A DNA stretch of 64,000 bases from Nissolia schottii (taxonomy: Eukaryota; Streptophyta; Magnoliopsida; Fabales; Fabaceae), in assembly GCA_003254905.1 (NCBI GenBank), contig QANU01055992.1, positions 91,603 to 155,602 on the forward strand, given 5' to 3'. The notes below the pieces were generated by a model. It saw only the letters and a program-made list of their open reading frames with translations, was not told where the DNA came from and made no database searches. Each line of letters opens with the position of its first letter. Position 1 is the first letter of the stretch. Positions 37,221-48,715 of the stretch are shown here, piece by piece. The position numbers were made by a program, and so were the translations under genes.

Positions 37221-37943
37221 TTAGCTATTAGGACATTAGTACATCTTCGACGGATATTTCCGTTGTCAATGTTTTGATGGATTCTAAAATACGGCCATTA
37301 GTTGCTACCGACAAGGCATTAAAGCATATTTACAAATATAAAATAATTAAATAATAATTATTTAATTCAAACGAATTGACATTAATGTCATTTAGTAACC
37401 GTTGCTTGGTGCGACGTAACTTTGGCATGAATAGGCATGAAGCCAATCATCACACCTGCAATGGCAAAGGAAATGACTTTAACAAATAGTCATCATCATA
37501 CGTGGATAGTGGCAATTGCTGCTAAAGTTAAATCGTTTGATATGCATTGTTTCAGGAACAATTGCATTGTCTCGTAAGGGTAGTGCTTGTACGAGATGAT
37601 TTCTACATATATTTCTCATTATCAAACACAATTCTCACTTTTACTTTGTGCATTGTAAGAGTGCTTGAATTGTAAGAGTGCTTGAGAGTTAGAAAATTTT
37701 TTATTATTCAAAATTTTCTTTTAAAGAGAGTACATAAATCTCTTGTAATTGCTAAACAAAGAGATTTGGGATGTTTCATTATATTTTGTGGGAGTATCGT
37801 CATCAACCTTTACAATTACGTGTGAAGGCAAATATCTCTCTAAAAATAGTAATTCATTTGTGCCTTGAAACGAAAGTATTCAAATTCTCAATAGACATAT
37901 ACCATAAAAAATCCCATTGATATAAGATATTTTTCTTGTAGTG
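37221..37943. mobile_element. CACTA-type transposon terminus (ends at 37943)
   Basis: Read inward on the minus strand from 37943 the sequence is CACTACAAGAAAAATATC, which matches the CACTACAAGAAAAA terminal repeat of the full-length element at 24145. Subterminal-like ACGGATATTTCCGTTG and ACCGACAAGG phrases occur at 37248-37315. The opposite end was not found, so the left boundary is arbitrary and this is a truncated or rearranged copy. Confidence 0.55.
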
Positions 37944-39078
37944 TTAGCATATCAAAATATCTTAACAGTGGTGAAATGAGAAGCAACTATTAGCTGCTTA
38001 AGAGTTTGTAAGTAGAAGTAATTTTGAAAGAAAACAAAATACATATATTTTTTATTATACATACAATCACTTTTACTTCCTATTCGATTCGGCGTTTGAG
38101 TGTGTAAACATCAACCCAAACACAATCCATTATAGTGTCAAGTGTGATTCTAAAAAGATGGAAAATCTAGACCAAACATGCTTACGTCTATACTCACTAT
38201 CTTCAAGTACCTATGCTAAAAGCCCACCTAATGACTTCTTAATTGATTGAGTTTTGGCCACTAAGCATTTTTCCCTCTTTATTAATTATAAAGCTTGATA
38301 AATTGTTGGAACGTGGAGTATATCTTAGGCAACTGGTGTTGTACTATATCTAGTGCAACAGGATTACCATAATTAGCTGAATGTGGATGTTGCTAATAAA
38401 TTAAACTTGGATGCATAAAAAAAAGTCTTGCTTTTATGTATTTTCACCCAAAAACGGAGGCAAATTTGAGAAAGCAAACAAAAGAATTTTAAGGAAGAAA
38501 TGGCCGACACGCAATTGGGCTGTCGTGAGCAGACCAGAACAGTAATACTGGCTTTCTGCGGCGACATGTTTCTGTGTGCCTTTAACTTCCCCAACACCAT
38601 TATCACTCACATTCATCTCATATAATAACTATACCTTCCACGTTTTCGTTAAGGTTGTTGCTTATTTACTTCATCACATGCTCTAATATCTACCCAAAAG
38701 TCAATCTTAACAGCATATATTACTGTTACATTTCTGGATCCCGTTTGGCCTTACGACATTTTCCTGTAGGTGAAGGAAGCATGTCTGACACTAAGTACAA
38801 TTATCCGTGCCAAACTGGTCTAAATTTGAGAAATCATTTTTTCACACCAAAACAAACAAACACCTTAAAAATCATGACAATGACATTTAGTGCAGAACAC
38901 AAAATATATACAGAAAAATTAAAAATAAAAATAAAATCAATCATGCATTCTCTCTTCATCAAATCATCACTTTCTCTCTCTTGCTCTTAATCTCTTCACC
39001 ATAATTAAAACGTTCAACTATTAACATAATAAAAATAGATATCAATATAATGGAATAGGTATCATCAACATTATTATA
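37944..39078. other. AT-rich intergenic spacer
   Basis: No gene is supported. Open frames at 38373-38616 and 38655-38990 lack domains and consistent coding character. Confidence 0.5.
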
Positions 39079-40880
39079 TGTAGAAAGTGAGAAATATGCT
39101 CATCGAAGGAGACAACAGAGAGAGATAGAGATCAAAAGCTATAGTAGCTGAAAAAGGTCATATTCTATTGGAGTCCTGTTACACGTACACTAAAAAATAT
39201 ACACCATACATACACCCTATACTTATATACATAAAGTTTATGTTTCAATGCCTGTAATGTTTGTGCATTTAATTAAGTATAATTGAGAATATCATCTATA
39301 AATTTGTAATGTTTGTGCACTCATGAGAATAAAGTTTGTGCATTATTAATGGTGTATGTATGTGTGTATAAAATTGGGTATATATGTAGCATTTTTGATT
39401 CTATTGATCAAAATTGTGAATGGAGTTTATATACAGGTTCAGCTTCTGTGACTAAGCTACTTTCTAGTCTAGTCTAATTACAATAAATCACCTAATTATT
39501 ACACTCTAAATAGAGCTAAGAAAAATATCTGTTTACTAACTACTCATTTAACTAACTATACAAGTAATTAATAAACTCTGCACATGTGCATTATACATAT
39601 ATCAACACAACCCCCCTCCTTCAACCTGAACTGTGAATGTTTTTGCTAGACAGCTTAGACTGACAAATGCTGAAAGGATCAAGGAAGGGGTAGAGGTTTG
39701 GTGAGAATGTCTGCAATTTGGGACTTGGTGTGGATGGGAGAAAGTTGAACAACACCATCATGAAACATATCTCTGACCAGGTGGTAGTCAATCTTGATAT
39801 ACTTAGTACGCTCGTGAAAAATAGGGTTGTTTGCGATATGAACAGCTGATTGATTGCCACAAAATATAGTGTAACAACCTAATTCCAAAAATAAAATAAA
39901 AAAGAAAGATGTAGAAAGGGGAATATGAGATGCAGATGGAGAATGTTGTGAGTGACGAGGTAGAACATGAAAATCATAAAAGAAGAAATTGGTGTCTAAA
40001 TTAGGGGAATTGTGAAAGGAGGTATAGGTACTATGTAGGGAAAATATGTTGATAAAATTTAACATTTCTAGACAAGAAAACTTCCCCATGCAGTAACTAA
40101 TTCAAAAAGAATAAAACCCTTGGTTCCAACACGTTAACCCAAAAAATAGCATTTTCGAGGTCTAGAATCAAGCTTTTTTCTATTTACAGTGAGTGTGGAT
40201 CCATATGAGAGGCATCCAAAAACTTTAAGATGGCTCAAATCAGGTATCTCATTAAATAGGACTTCAAAGGGAGATTTATTTTGCAGGGAAGCATAGGGTT
40301 ACCTATTAATGAGATGGACAACTTGAGCCAAAGAACAATTCCAAAATTGTCTCGGTAAACTTGAGTGAAATAAGAGTGCTCTTGTAACACTCATAATGTG
40401 TTGGTATTTTCTCTCCATAACACCATTCTGTTGTAGAGTTTTGACACAGGTGGTTTGATGGAGAATACCTTTAGAATTGAAAAAATGATTTTGTTTAAAT
40501 TCTAAGCCATTACTAGTCCTAACTGTTTTGATAAGAGTGTTGAATTGAGTTTCAACAAATAGAATTAGATTGATTTACTAAACATTTGTTGTTTTACTGA
40601 GTGCTTGCTAGATTATGGTTTTGATTTCATGAAGTAAAGCCATGTGTAGCAAGATTTATCATCCATGCACAGTGGTTAAAAAATATTTGTGACCAAGTAA
40701 AGAAGGGATTGCAAGAGGTCCCCAAATGTCCACATGCATAAGATCAAAATAGTGTAAAGAAACAGAAGTACTAATAGAGAAAGGAAGCTTATGTTATTTA
40801 GCAAAGTGACATGAGCCACAAGGAGATGTATTAATATTTGAATATGTTACAGTGTTTAACTCATTTGTACCTTTATCTAA
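39079..40880 (-). mobile_element. Ty1/copia retrotransposon fossil with 3' LTR
   Basis: On the minus strand an integrase segment is readable (FDLMHVDIWGPLAIPSLLGH, about 40690-40750), followed after a large internal loss by the RNase H end ([20 protein letters not shown], about 39800-39860, then [14 protein letters not shown] to about 39680). A purine-rich tract (39610-39623) precedes the 3' LTR, 39079-39609, with TG...CA ends. The reverse transcriptase is missing, so this is a deleted, broken copy. A 227-bp MITE inserted later into the LTR (39171-39397). Confidence 0.85.
39171..39397. mobile_element. 227-bp Mutator-type MITE with 9-bp target duplication (copy A)
   Basis: The element lies inside the copia LTR and is flanked by the identical 9-mer ATTCTATTG (39162-39170 and 39398-39406). 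A 9-bp duplication points to the Mutator superfamily. It starts GAGTCCTGTTACACGTACAC; the other end read inward is CAAAAATGCTACATATATAC, so the inverted repeat covers TGxTAC and onward while the outermost six bases differ. The interior repeats GTAATGTTTGTGCA. A second copy lies at 62481-62709 in opposite orientation, about 88% identical by eye, which confirms the boundaries. Confidence 0.85.
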
Positions 40881-41290
40881 TTTAATTTAACCTTAGACAA
40901 TTAAAATGGTTGTATCCTAGTGTCCCAAAGCACCCCGAATCGAGCGTCAAACCTATGCATTGACACGTCACCCTTTACCCTTTGCAATGTGGTGACAAGT
41001 GGCTCACCCATGCAGACCATGTGTCACCAACCCCTTTCCCTTGTGGCCATGTGGCTCACGGAAAATCCACAACAACTATCACCAATTTCACAATTTCATT
41101 TCTTTGAGCATTAATGTGTTTAGCCAATTTGTAAGGGAACTTTATACTCTCTAAATATTGATATCATACAAAAATGTGTTGATACCATCCACATTAAAGC
41201 TTCTTTATTTTTTATCAAATACAACAATTTTATCTTTTTTTCCCTCAATATATAGTGTGTATAGCGAGTTTGCGCACCTTTGGTATATGG
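40881..41290. other. Short spacer
   Basis: A GC-balanced patch at 40920-41060 (GTGGTGACAAGTGGCTCACC, CATGTGGCTCACGG) stands out from the AT-rich surroundings. No domain recognised; origin unknown. Confidence 0.4.
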
Positions 41291-41377
41291 GGCTTTAACA
41301 TTCATATGGGGCTAAAAATTGGGGTTTTTTTGAACTATGGGGCATGTAAAAATTGTACATTCATATGGGGCTAAATA

Positions 41378-41589
41378 CTGAAATCGCCATACCTTGGGGC
41401 GATTTCAGGAATTAAAAAAAATTGAAAAAAATAAAAAATTGTTGTTACTGAAATTGCCGGATTAATTCCACGGCGATTTCAGTTTAGCGAAACTAAGACG
41501 CATCAGGTGGGATAGATTGTGCACAATCGAGGCGCGACAGGCTGCAGGTGGGACAAACTTGAAATCACCGAATGTCATGGTGATTTCAG
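41378..41589. repeat. Three hairpin modules, left arm of the Mutator-like element
   Basis: Hairpins at 41378-41408, 41448-41482 and 41558-41589. Each has CTGAAATCGCC or a near variant (GAAATTGCC, GAAATCACC), a spacer of about 9-15 bases, and the complementary GGCGATTTCAG. Confidence 0.85.
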
Positions 41590-41975
41590 GTGTGGTTGAT
41601 CACACTTCCCAGAGCAAAATATGAATTTGAATGTGAACGTGAGGCGAAGTGAAGAGTTCATCCCCCTATATGTATTCTCTTTCACTTCTTCTTCATCATA
41701 CATCATTTACATTCACAATTTCTTCATAACAACTAACAACTGTGTTAAGAGTTCATTTCTATTTTTAGTTAAAAATAATGTTAGGATGGTGAAACCTCTA
41801 AATGATGATGATACTGTAGATGCCTCGTTACACATCTCTGTAAAAGTACTTAAAAATGATCAAGTTTATATTCATATTATATTTTAGTCATTTTATATTT
41901 TATTCATGTCTATATTCAGACATATCCATTATTGATGTTATATTTTATTGTTTATGTTTTTTTAAGTATTTTGTT

Positions 41976-42182
41976 AAAAAGTGAGACACAATTAAAAGTA
42001 TGCTCTACATTTGTCTTACTATGAGGATCTTGTATACCAGAAATGTGTGTACACTGACATTTAAAAAAATAGTAGCAAAAAGTACTTATCTGTTTATTTT
42101 TTAAGTATGTCATTAAAAAGTGAGATACAAAGTTTGTTCTACATTTGCATTACTATTAGAATCTTGTGTACCAAAAATGTGA
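41976..42182. repeat. Imperfect tandem duplication
   Basis: AAAAAGTGAGACACAA...CTACATTTGTCTTACTATGAGGATCTTGTxTACC (about 41977-42040) recurs as AAAAAGTGAGATACAA...CTACATTTGCATTACTATTAGAATCTTGTGTACC (about 42116-42172), about 139 bp apart. It lies inside the Mutator-like element, between the left hairpin arm and the PMD exon. Confidence 0.7.
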
Positions 42183-42779
42183 TAAAATACTTATTGTTGA
42201 TGTTAAAAAATGTAATAAAATATGTATCAGGATCTTGTTTTGATTCTTGTTTATAAGATGTAGCACTAGTACTAGTAACATTTTCCGCAAGAAAATTTTC
42301 ATTTGTAATTATTTTATTGCAAGATATCGTGTCGATACGCATTCATTTATCATTAGATAATATTTTTTTGAGGTGTACGTATGAGTCTTTTAAAATCATA
42401 TCTAATAATAAATAAGTATTAACATGATGTATCATATTAAATGAATACAAAGAACACAACTCTATCTTGAGAGGTGAAATAAAAGAACTTAATAAGGTTA
42501 CTATTATTATTATTATTTTGTTTTTACTAGTATTGATTACTTTATTCTTATTTCATGCATGTTCATCTATTTCATTTTGTCAGTCTATTTCTTTCACAGC
42601 AAACAATTGCTTGATAGAACTATTATTATTGTTAAGATATAGTTAATTTTTTTTTGGAAAATTATTCCTAATTTTTTTGGGACTTTATTCCTAATCTCGT
42701 GTAGTAGCAAGTCATAAACTTATAATTGTCCTATATGTATTAACTATTGCCCAAGTCATGTTAATTTTATTATTATAGT

Positions 42780-42986
42780 ATGTACGTGCAACTGTTGCGA
42801 ACTAGATATGGGGTTATTGAATCGCCAAATCCTCTTATACAACCATATCTAGAAAATGCCGATTTGTTACAAGTGGCTTTGTTACCTCAAGTTGGAGTGA
42901 ACCAAGCACTTATTGTTGCACTTGTTGAGCGATGGAGGCCAGAAACTCACGTTTCATCTAACACATGGAGAAATTGCACAACATAA
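42780..42986 (+). pseudogene. Plant mobile domain (PMD) exon, truncated
   Basis: The frame encodes NPLIQPYLENADLLQVALL followed by NQALIVALVERWRPETH, which matches the start of the PMD (usual form: GYLERAGFYGVxxLGxxxLDxALITALVERWRPETHTFHLPxGE). A splice-acceptor-like TTATTATTATAG precedes it at about 42767-42778. After RWRPETH the expected FHLTHGEIAQ continues in the next frame, so one base has been gained or lost there, and the domain then stops at the junction with the opposed MURA piece. PMD proteins occur in Mutator-like and Ty3 elements and in host genes such as MAIN/MAIL1; this copy belongs to the transposon. Confidence 0.82.
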
Positions 42987-43121
42987 ATCTGAGAATGACA
43001 TAGCCGACCAACTTACAATAAAATCTGCATCATTTTCACTAATAAACTCAACACCCTCAATATTAGACTTCTGCACATAACCATTATAAAAAACAAACAC
43101 AGCAACACTGCCCCTACTCAT
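42960..43121 (-). pseudogene. MURA-like (MuDR) transposase, N-terminal piece
   Basis: The minus strand encodes a start methionine, then VAVFVFYNGYVQKSNIEGVE and FISENDADFIVSWSAMSFSDL. This resembles the N-terminal domain of plant MURA proteins (VxVYYNGxIxxxxxGVxFxSxxxxxFxxxRxMSFxEL). Only about 50 residues remain; the zinc finger, DDE core and C-terminus are gone. It faces the PMD exon tail to tail. Confidence 0.65.
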
Positions 43122-43320
43122 GTTTTTTTTATTTTTAAAAATAGATACAGAAAGAAACAAATAACACCCAACAAATATTTTTTTTAGCTAGTAGGAATTA
43201 GAGAAAAGTAGAAGAGGTCAAGAGGATGGAATGGTGTAAAAGTTTTTTCAACCCACCAAGTATTTATAGCCAGAACCTTCATCCCCTCTTCACCTTTATT
43301 TATTTATTTATTTATTTTTC

Positions 43321-43522
43321 GACAGGTGCTGAAATCACCACATGCTCCAGTGATTTCAGGCACCTGTCCTGTCAACGACCCACTTTATGGCAGGTGCTAA
43401 AATCGCGACTTGCTCCGGCGATTTCAGGCATCTGCCATAGCAGATAACTTTTTGCTTTTTGTTTAATTTTTTTAAATTGAAGGTACTGAAATCGCTAGAG
43501 CATATGGCAATTTCAATACCTC
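43321..43522. repeat. Three hairpin modules, right arm of the Mutator-like element
   Basis: Hairpins at 43321-43368, 43389-43436 and 43480-43522. The first two have long stems, for example GACAGGTGCTGAAATCAC pairing with GTGATTTCAGGCACCTGTC with one bulged base. The third is GAAGGTACTGAAATCGC with GCAATTTCAATACCTC. Confidence 0.88.
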
Positions 43523-43960
43523 TGCCCACACAATTATAAATTTCGTTTCCGGAACGTATTACAGGCAAAAATTAATTAAGGATCCCTATCAATGTAATTT
43601 TTCTGTGGTATCCGAATAACACTACTGCCTAAATTTGATGCAAAATAATAGTATGATGATTAAAATTGATAACCTTTAGACAATTACACTCACAAAAGTG
43701 TAGTCCATCATGATAGAACCCACCATGGGCCTAGCGTCTTTGTGAGTGTAAGCATTTTTATTGTCACCATAGTATTATTCTAAAAAAAATTCTAACAAAA
43801 AAAAAATTATAGGGATCCGATTGATAATTTCCGAAATAAATTGCATTCCTCTTTCACGATATATTTTCAGATTATACTACCATTTCATCTATTTTAAAAA
43901 TTATATTTTTCATTGACATAAAAAGAATGGTGGTTTCTCGTATATCCTATGGGGAAAATA

Positions 43961-44238
43961 NNNNNNNNNNNNNNNNNNNNNNNNNNNNNNNNNNNNNNNN
44001 NNNNNNNNNNNNNNNNNNNNNNNNNNNNNNNNNNNNNNNNNNNNNNNNNNNNNNNNNNNNNNNNNNNNNNNNNNNNNNNNNNNNNNNNNNNNNNNNNNNN
44101 NNNNNNNNNNNNNNNNNNNNNNNNNNNNNNNNNNNNNNNNNNNNNNNNNNNNNNNNNNNNNNNNNNNNNNNNNNNNNNNNNNNNNNNNNNNNNNNNNNNN
44201 NNNNNNNNNNNNNNNNNNNNNNNNNNNNNNNNNNNNNN
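43961..44238. other. Assembly gap (278 N)
   Basis: Run of undetermined bases next to a (TA)n microsatellite. The open frames that seem to span it are made of N and TATA repeats. Confidence 0.99.

Positions 44239-44274
<36 letters not shown>
44239..44274. repeat. (TA)n microsatellite
   Basis: About 18 TA units on the right edge of the gap; true length unknown. Confidence 0.95.
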
Positions 44275-44277
<3 letters not shown>

Positions 44278-46744
44278 TTTCTATGAAATGAAATTGTACA
44301 CTTTAATTTAACAGTTTTTAATAGCCCTAAAACTTGAACTGGGACGAGTCCTCCTTCAATTTAAATATTAAAAAAAAAAGTCTTCATTTTGCATTCACTT
44401 AAACCCATAAAATTAATTATATGGTTGTTTAAAATTAGTCGCCATTGAACAGAAAGCGAAAAATGAGAAGGTAAGTTATTTTATCACCACTGAGAAATTT
44501 ATTCACATAAAAACAAATTAAAGTATATTACCATTTCATCTAATATACATAGAAATAAACAATAAGTGTACCTTTAAAAACAAGAGAATACTATGTAAGT
44601 TGAACATCTCTTTAAGAGCAATTATGTGTGCATGCAGGCATTTCTCACGCAATATATCCTTAATTTATAAGTACTGTATTACTATTATGGATTAGTCATA
44701 AATAATTATCATGATTACATTTTGAAGTAAACTTAACGCAAAGATGGAAATGAGATTGAAAAACTTTCACTGATTATATTATATTTGCGTGATGTCATAT
44801 TACCGTAAAAGAAGTTCCATTAACTGTTCAGGCCAATGATGGACCTAAAGTTTGAAAAATGCTGTAAGCATGAATTGGAACTCAATTCTTTTTCCATTTG
44901 TTTAACCTTTTCTATGGTCATAAAAGAACAAAAGACCTGCGTCTTGCTGCAAAGAAGAAAAGGAAGAAAGTCATTCAAACTTGGCCCTACTCCGTTTTCA
45001 TGTTGATGAGACGGTTCATGTAAAGTTTTCCAGCATTTGCACATCCCTTCCTTTAAGGTTATTTTTTCACTCTTTTTCCTTGTTTCACCAAAAATGGTAA
45101 AATATTCAGAATAAAAGTTAGACATAACTATATTGAAACTCTGCTTTTCATTCACTTTCTCTAAGAATCAAATCTTCGGACTTGATCAACTTATTAGAAT
45201 GAATTAATCCTTACGCACTTGATTAATTCTTTTAAAACCGTTAATTTACTTTTGGCCAATATTGGGTCAACAATTTTGGGGGGTTAAAGAAAAAATTAGA
45301 AAAAACAGAAAAGGTAAAAAAAAATTATAGAAAACAGAAAAGAATAGTCCTACAATATTAAACTTATAATCTATATAGTGGTACATGCTTCTATATGTTG
45401 TGGCATTTCAATCCTTTCGAACTTTCCAAGAGTCCAGAAAGGGGAGAGGCTTGTACAAGCTAAATCCACTATTTTGCAGAGAAACAACCTTTGTTGAGAG
45501 CATGACCACTCTACACTCTCTCCTTTGTTTAAAGGCTGACCCAAAATGAAAGATTCAATGGCATTCATACCAATCTCCTGTCAACTTTGCAAGACACACA
45601 CACACGTCACTCTCAACATAATATTAAGCTATGTGGGTCCAAAAGTAAAAAAGAGAAAAAAATAATAATAATAATAATAAAAAGAAACCGACAAGAACAA
45701 TCGAATAATATCATTATCTTTTTCTTCGTCCAGAAAGAACAAACTCATATATGTCTGTCTGTGTTACCTCTCCTTTCTTTCCAATATGCTAAAGGCTAAT
45801 GAAAACAAATACTAATAACAAAGAAAAAAACATTCTCTTTTATGTGAAAGGAAACATCCTGTACAGATCCTTTTTTCTGTAGGACTAATATCTATTAGTG
45901 TTTGAAATTAATCAGCATGTACTACGCAATATTTTTCTTTCTCCAAAAATTAGAAAAAATAAAAAAATAAAAGAGAAACTTACATCTAAATTGAAAAAAA
46001 TTTAACCTATACTCACACATAGGGGTTGTTGAACCAAATTGATGTAAAAGACACTTATAAATTGGCCCCTGCTGTGTGTCGTATATCTGGCGTATATGAT
46101 GAATGCGTGATGTAAGCCATAGGAGCAAAAGTATGTGCCCAGTGCCCCCATTTAGCCGAGTGTTGTGCTGTTCCTTCCTGCTGTACTTAATTAGAGGTTC
46201 ACTAGAATTCTACATGATCATATATAAACACTAAGAGTATTAACTTTTGTGATGATTTTAGCTCTTGATGAATTTTTCAAAACTGGAAAGAGTAAATATT
46301 ACTTTTTGTCAAAATATTTTGAAATTGATATTAGCTTGGTGTTGAATTATTTTTGCTTTCGATAAATCAAAGCACTCAAGCCCTCGTTGAGATGAGTAAA
46401 GTCTATTAGAGTATACGACAATGGCCACCAAACAGACCAACACAAAAACACTTGACAACACAACACAACTAAAGTAGTTAAAAGTTTGTTTGAAAGCGAA
46501 CGCTTGATTTGTTTTGGCCAGCTTGTGAGGGAGGGGGGGTTCTCACCAGAGTCCAAATTTTGTCCTATACACATTGATCAACAAGCTTGAAGCAAGTGGT
46601 CAAGAGCCTTAATATTGTTCTGTTTTCTGTTAAGTTTGTTAACAGATTACTTGCCCCGCAAGTAATCAATGCTAGTGGCTTATATAAGCTTAGCTAATGT
46701 GTAATTAGAATCAAGTTTTGGATTCTAAGAGGATGAATTTAGAA
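44275..46744. other. AT-rich intergenic spacer
   Basis: No supported gene. A 111-codon minus-strand frame at 44820-45155 has no recognisable domain. An (AAT)n run lies at about 45660-45680. The final part (about 46560-46740) resembles LTR or leader sequence of the copia fossil that follows (AGCTTGAAGCAAGTGGTCAAG). Confidence 0.5.
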
Positions 46745-48230
46745 TTGTTGTTTTGCAAGAGGAGTTTTTTTCATTTAAGCAAGGTGATATGAGTATCACT
46801 TCTTACTTCACAAGATTGAAATCTATTTGGGAAGAGATAGATAATTTTAGGCCAATACCCGATTACCAATGTGGCAGTCCATGTGAATTTGGATTAGGTG
46901 TTGTTAGGGAATATAAGAAAAATGATTACTTGATCAGATTTTTAAGGGGGCTTAATGAGCAATATGGCCTTGTTAGATCCCAAGTTATGACGATGAAGCC
47001 CATTCCAGACCTCAATACTGCTTTTTCTATGCTCATTCAATAAGAAAGACAAATGATAAGTGAAAATCTAGCATTAATAACTCTATTCAATACAGCTATA
47101 GAGAAGAATTATTGTAAAAACATGAATGACAGGAGTGGGCGTGGCAGAGGTAGAGGTGGAAGAGGTGATGACAAAGGTGGAAGAGGAAGGAATTCTGAAG
47201 GTGTTACTAGGATAGGAAGACCTTATTGTGTTTTTTGTAAGAAATATGGTCACATTGTTGATCAATGTGTATAGGAATGGTATTATGCATCAAATTTCCT
47301 GTATAGAAATGCCTCAGCAAAACAAGGTGGTTGAAAGAAAATACCAAACCATTTCAGCAAGGCTAGGTCCTTAGTTTTCCATTCAGGTTTACCTCTTTGT
47401 TTTTGGACATATTCATTAAGTCATTCTGTTTTTTTTATTAACCAAATACCAAGTACTAAGCTTGGGAATAAGACATTTAATGAAATCTTACATCAGAAGT
47501 TACCTAAATTAAGCATTTAAAGGTGTTTAGTTCTTTGTGTTATGCATCAACTATTTTAGCAAATAGGAAGAAATTTGACTCTAAGGCAATGCATATTTCT
47601 TGGATTTCACAAAGGAACAAAGGGTTTTATTTTGTTTAGGGTTTACACACTAAAGAAACTTTTATTTCTAGGAATGTTATTTTTCATGAGAGTCTATTCC
47701 CTTATAAGAAAAAAATGACACTGTTGTTAGTCCATCAATTGTTGTTTTACTTGGAAATATTGAAAAACATAGTTTTGATTGGTATTAGTTCTTCATGGAC
47801 ACATTGCCTTCCCATTCTGAAATTCAGAATTTTAATCTGCAGATTTCTTAGAAAATTGTTCACAATGAACATGATTATGCAGGTATCACTACACAAACTG
47901 AACCTCATAACTATGTTTCACTCCCTGGCAATCATACCAATTTTGAAAATCACATAGCCACTCAGTGTTCAAGCACTCATTCAATGTTGCAACCTGTGAA
48001 TCAGCCATAGGAACAGCAACAAAATGTCCATCATGTTACCAGGCAATCTCTAAGGGTCAAGAAGCCTTCTTCATATATGAAGGACTATCATAGTCAACTA
48101 GTCTCAATTGGTGACATAGCAACATCAAATTCAGCAGGTATTTCACATCCGTTGTCTAAACTTCTCTTATATGACAGTTTTAAACTAGTTTTTAAAAATT
48201 TTATTCTAGCTATTACTGTTGAAAGTGACT
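46745..48230 (+). mobile_element. Ty1/copia retrotransposon fossil (gag and part of integrase)
   Basis: The plus strand encodes a copia gag (QGDMSITSYFTRLKSIWEEI, about 46770-46830; LIRFLRGLNEQYGLVRSQVM, about 46930-46990), a Gly/Arg-rich linker and the zinc knuckle CVFCKKYGHIVDQC (about 47230-47270, CX2CX4HX4C). After an internal loss, the end of integrase follows (ILHQKLPKL; FLGFHKGTKGFILF, about 47595-47640) and then a linker segment (VTRQSLRVKKPSSYMKDYHS, about 48035-48095) like the one at the window start (IRKPPIYLQDYHC). The RT is absent. Broken in several places; no LTR pair identified. Confidence 0.85.
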
Positions 48231-48559
48231 ATGTGACTGTGTGACTATGTGACTATGTGTTGTACTTACTATAGCATGCATCATGAGAACTCGGTAGTCA
48301 ATAGAACTTTAGGACGACCATAGATAACTAAACAATGATCACCTAATGCCTTAAAGATCATGACTGAGCCTTAGGAAAGAAGTGATATCTTATGAAGGTT
48401 TCGGCCACAGAGGGTTCGGTGTACCTTATAGAAAGTACATAGTTATATAATTAGGGCAATTCCCTCTCTTGGCACGTCCAACAGACAAACCCCTCACCAG
48501 TCCAACAAGATGGATTGGTTAAAGCAGAACACAAGCATAGGCCTGAACTCATGTTAAAG

Positions 48560-48715
48560 AAAAGATGAACCCAAGCACAAGCCTGATTTTATAAGCATAG
48601 GCATAGGCCTGATCATAAGAAAAACAGGCACATGCCTGACCATGTTAAAGACAGGCACAGGCCTGGTAAAGACAGACATGAGCCTGATAAAGGTAGGCAT
48701 AGGCCTGACTTAGTA
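48560..48715. repeat. Degenerate tandem repeat of a GGCxxAGGCCTGA motif
   Basis: About six to seven imperfect units of roughly 24-30 bp containing AGGCATAGGCCTGA, AGGCACATGCCTGA, AGGCACAGGCCTGG, AGACATGAGCCTGA and AGGCATAGGCCTGA, separated by (G/T)TAAAGAC-like linkers. The core is itself partly palindromic (AGGCCT). No coding function seen. Confidence 0.8.

Larger units (their letters stand above)
41291..43625. mobile_element. Mutator-like element with PMD and MURA pieces and hairpin arrays (decayed)
   Basis: A unit of about 2.3 kb with three hairpin modules on each side (41378-41589 and 43321-43522), all built on TGAAATCGCC and its complement. Inside are a plant mobile domain (PMD) exon on the plus strand (42780-42986) and, converging on it, the N-terminal part of a MURA-like transposase on the minus strand (42960-43121). 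PMD genes are known passengers of plant Mutator-like elements. Most of the transposase is missing, with the two pieces joined near 42960-42990, so this is a deletion derivative. Exact ends and target duplication were not identified; the borders given are approximate. Confidence 0.7.

Noticed and set aside
41378-43522. Repeated TGAAATCGCC hairpins as a CRISPR-like array
   Set aside because: The spacing is irregular, repeats are inverted pairs and the sequence is a plant nuclear transposon; no CRISPR feature is present.
43927-44311. Plus-strand frames of about 120 codons
   Set aside because: They span the N gap and a TA microsatellite.
44820-45155. A 111-codon minus-strand frame as a small gene
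   Set aside because: No domain, AT-rich codon use like the spacer, and no nearby promoter or splice evidence.
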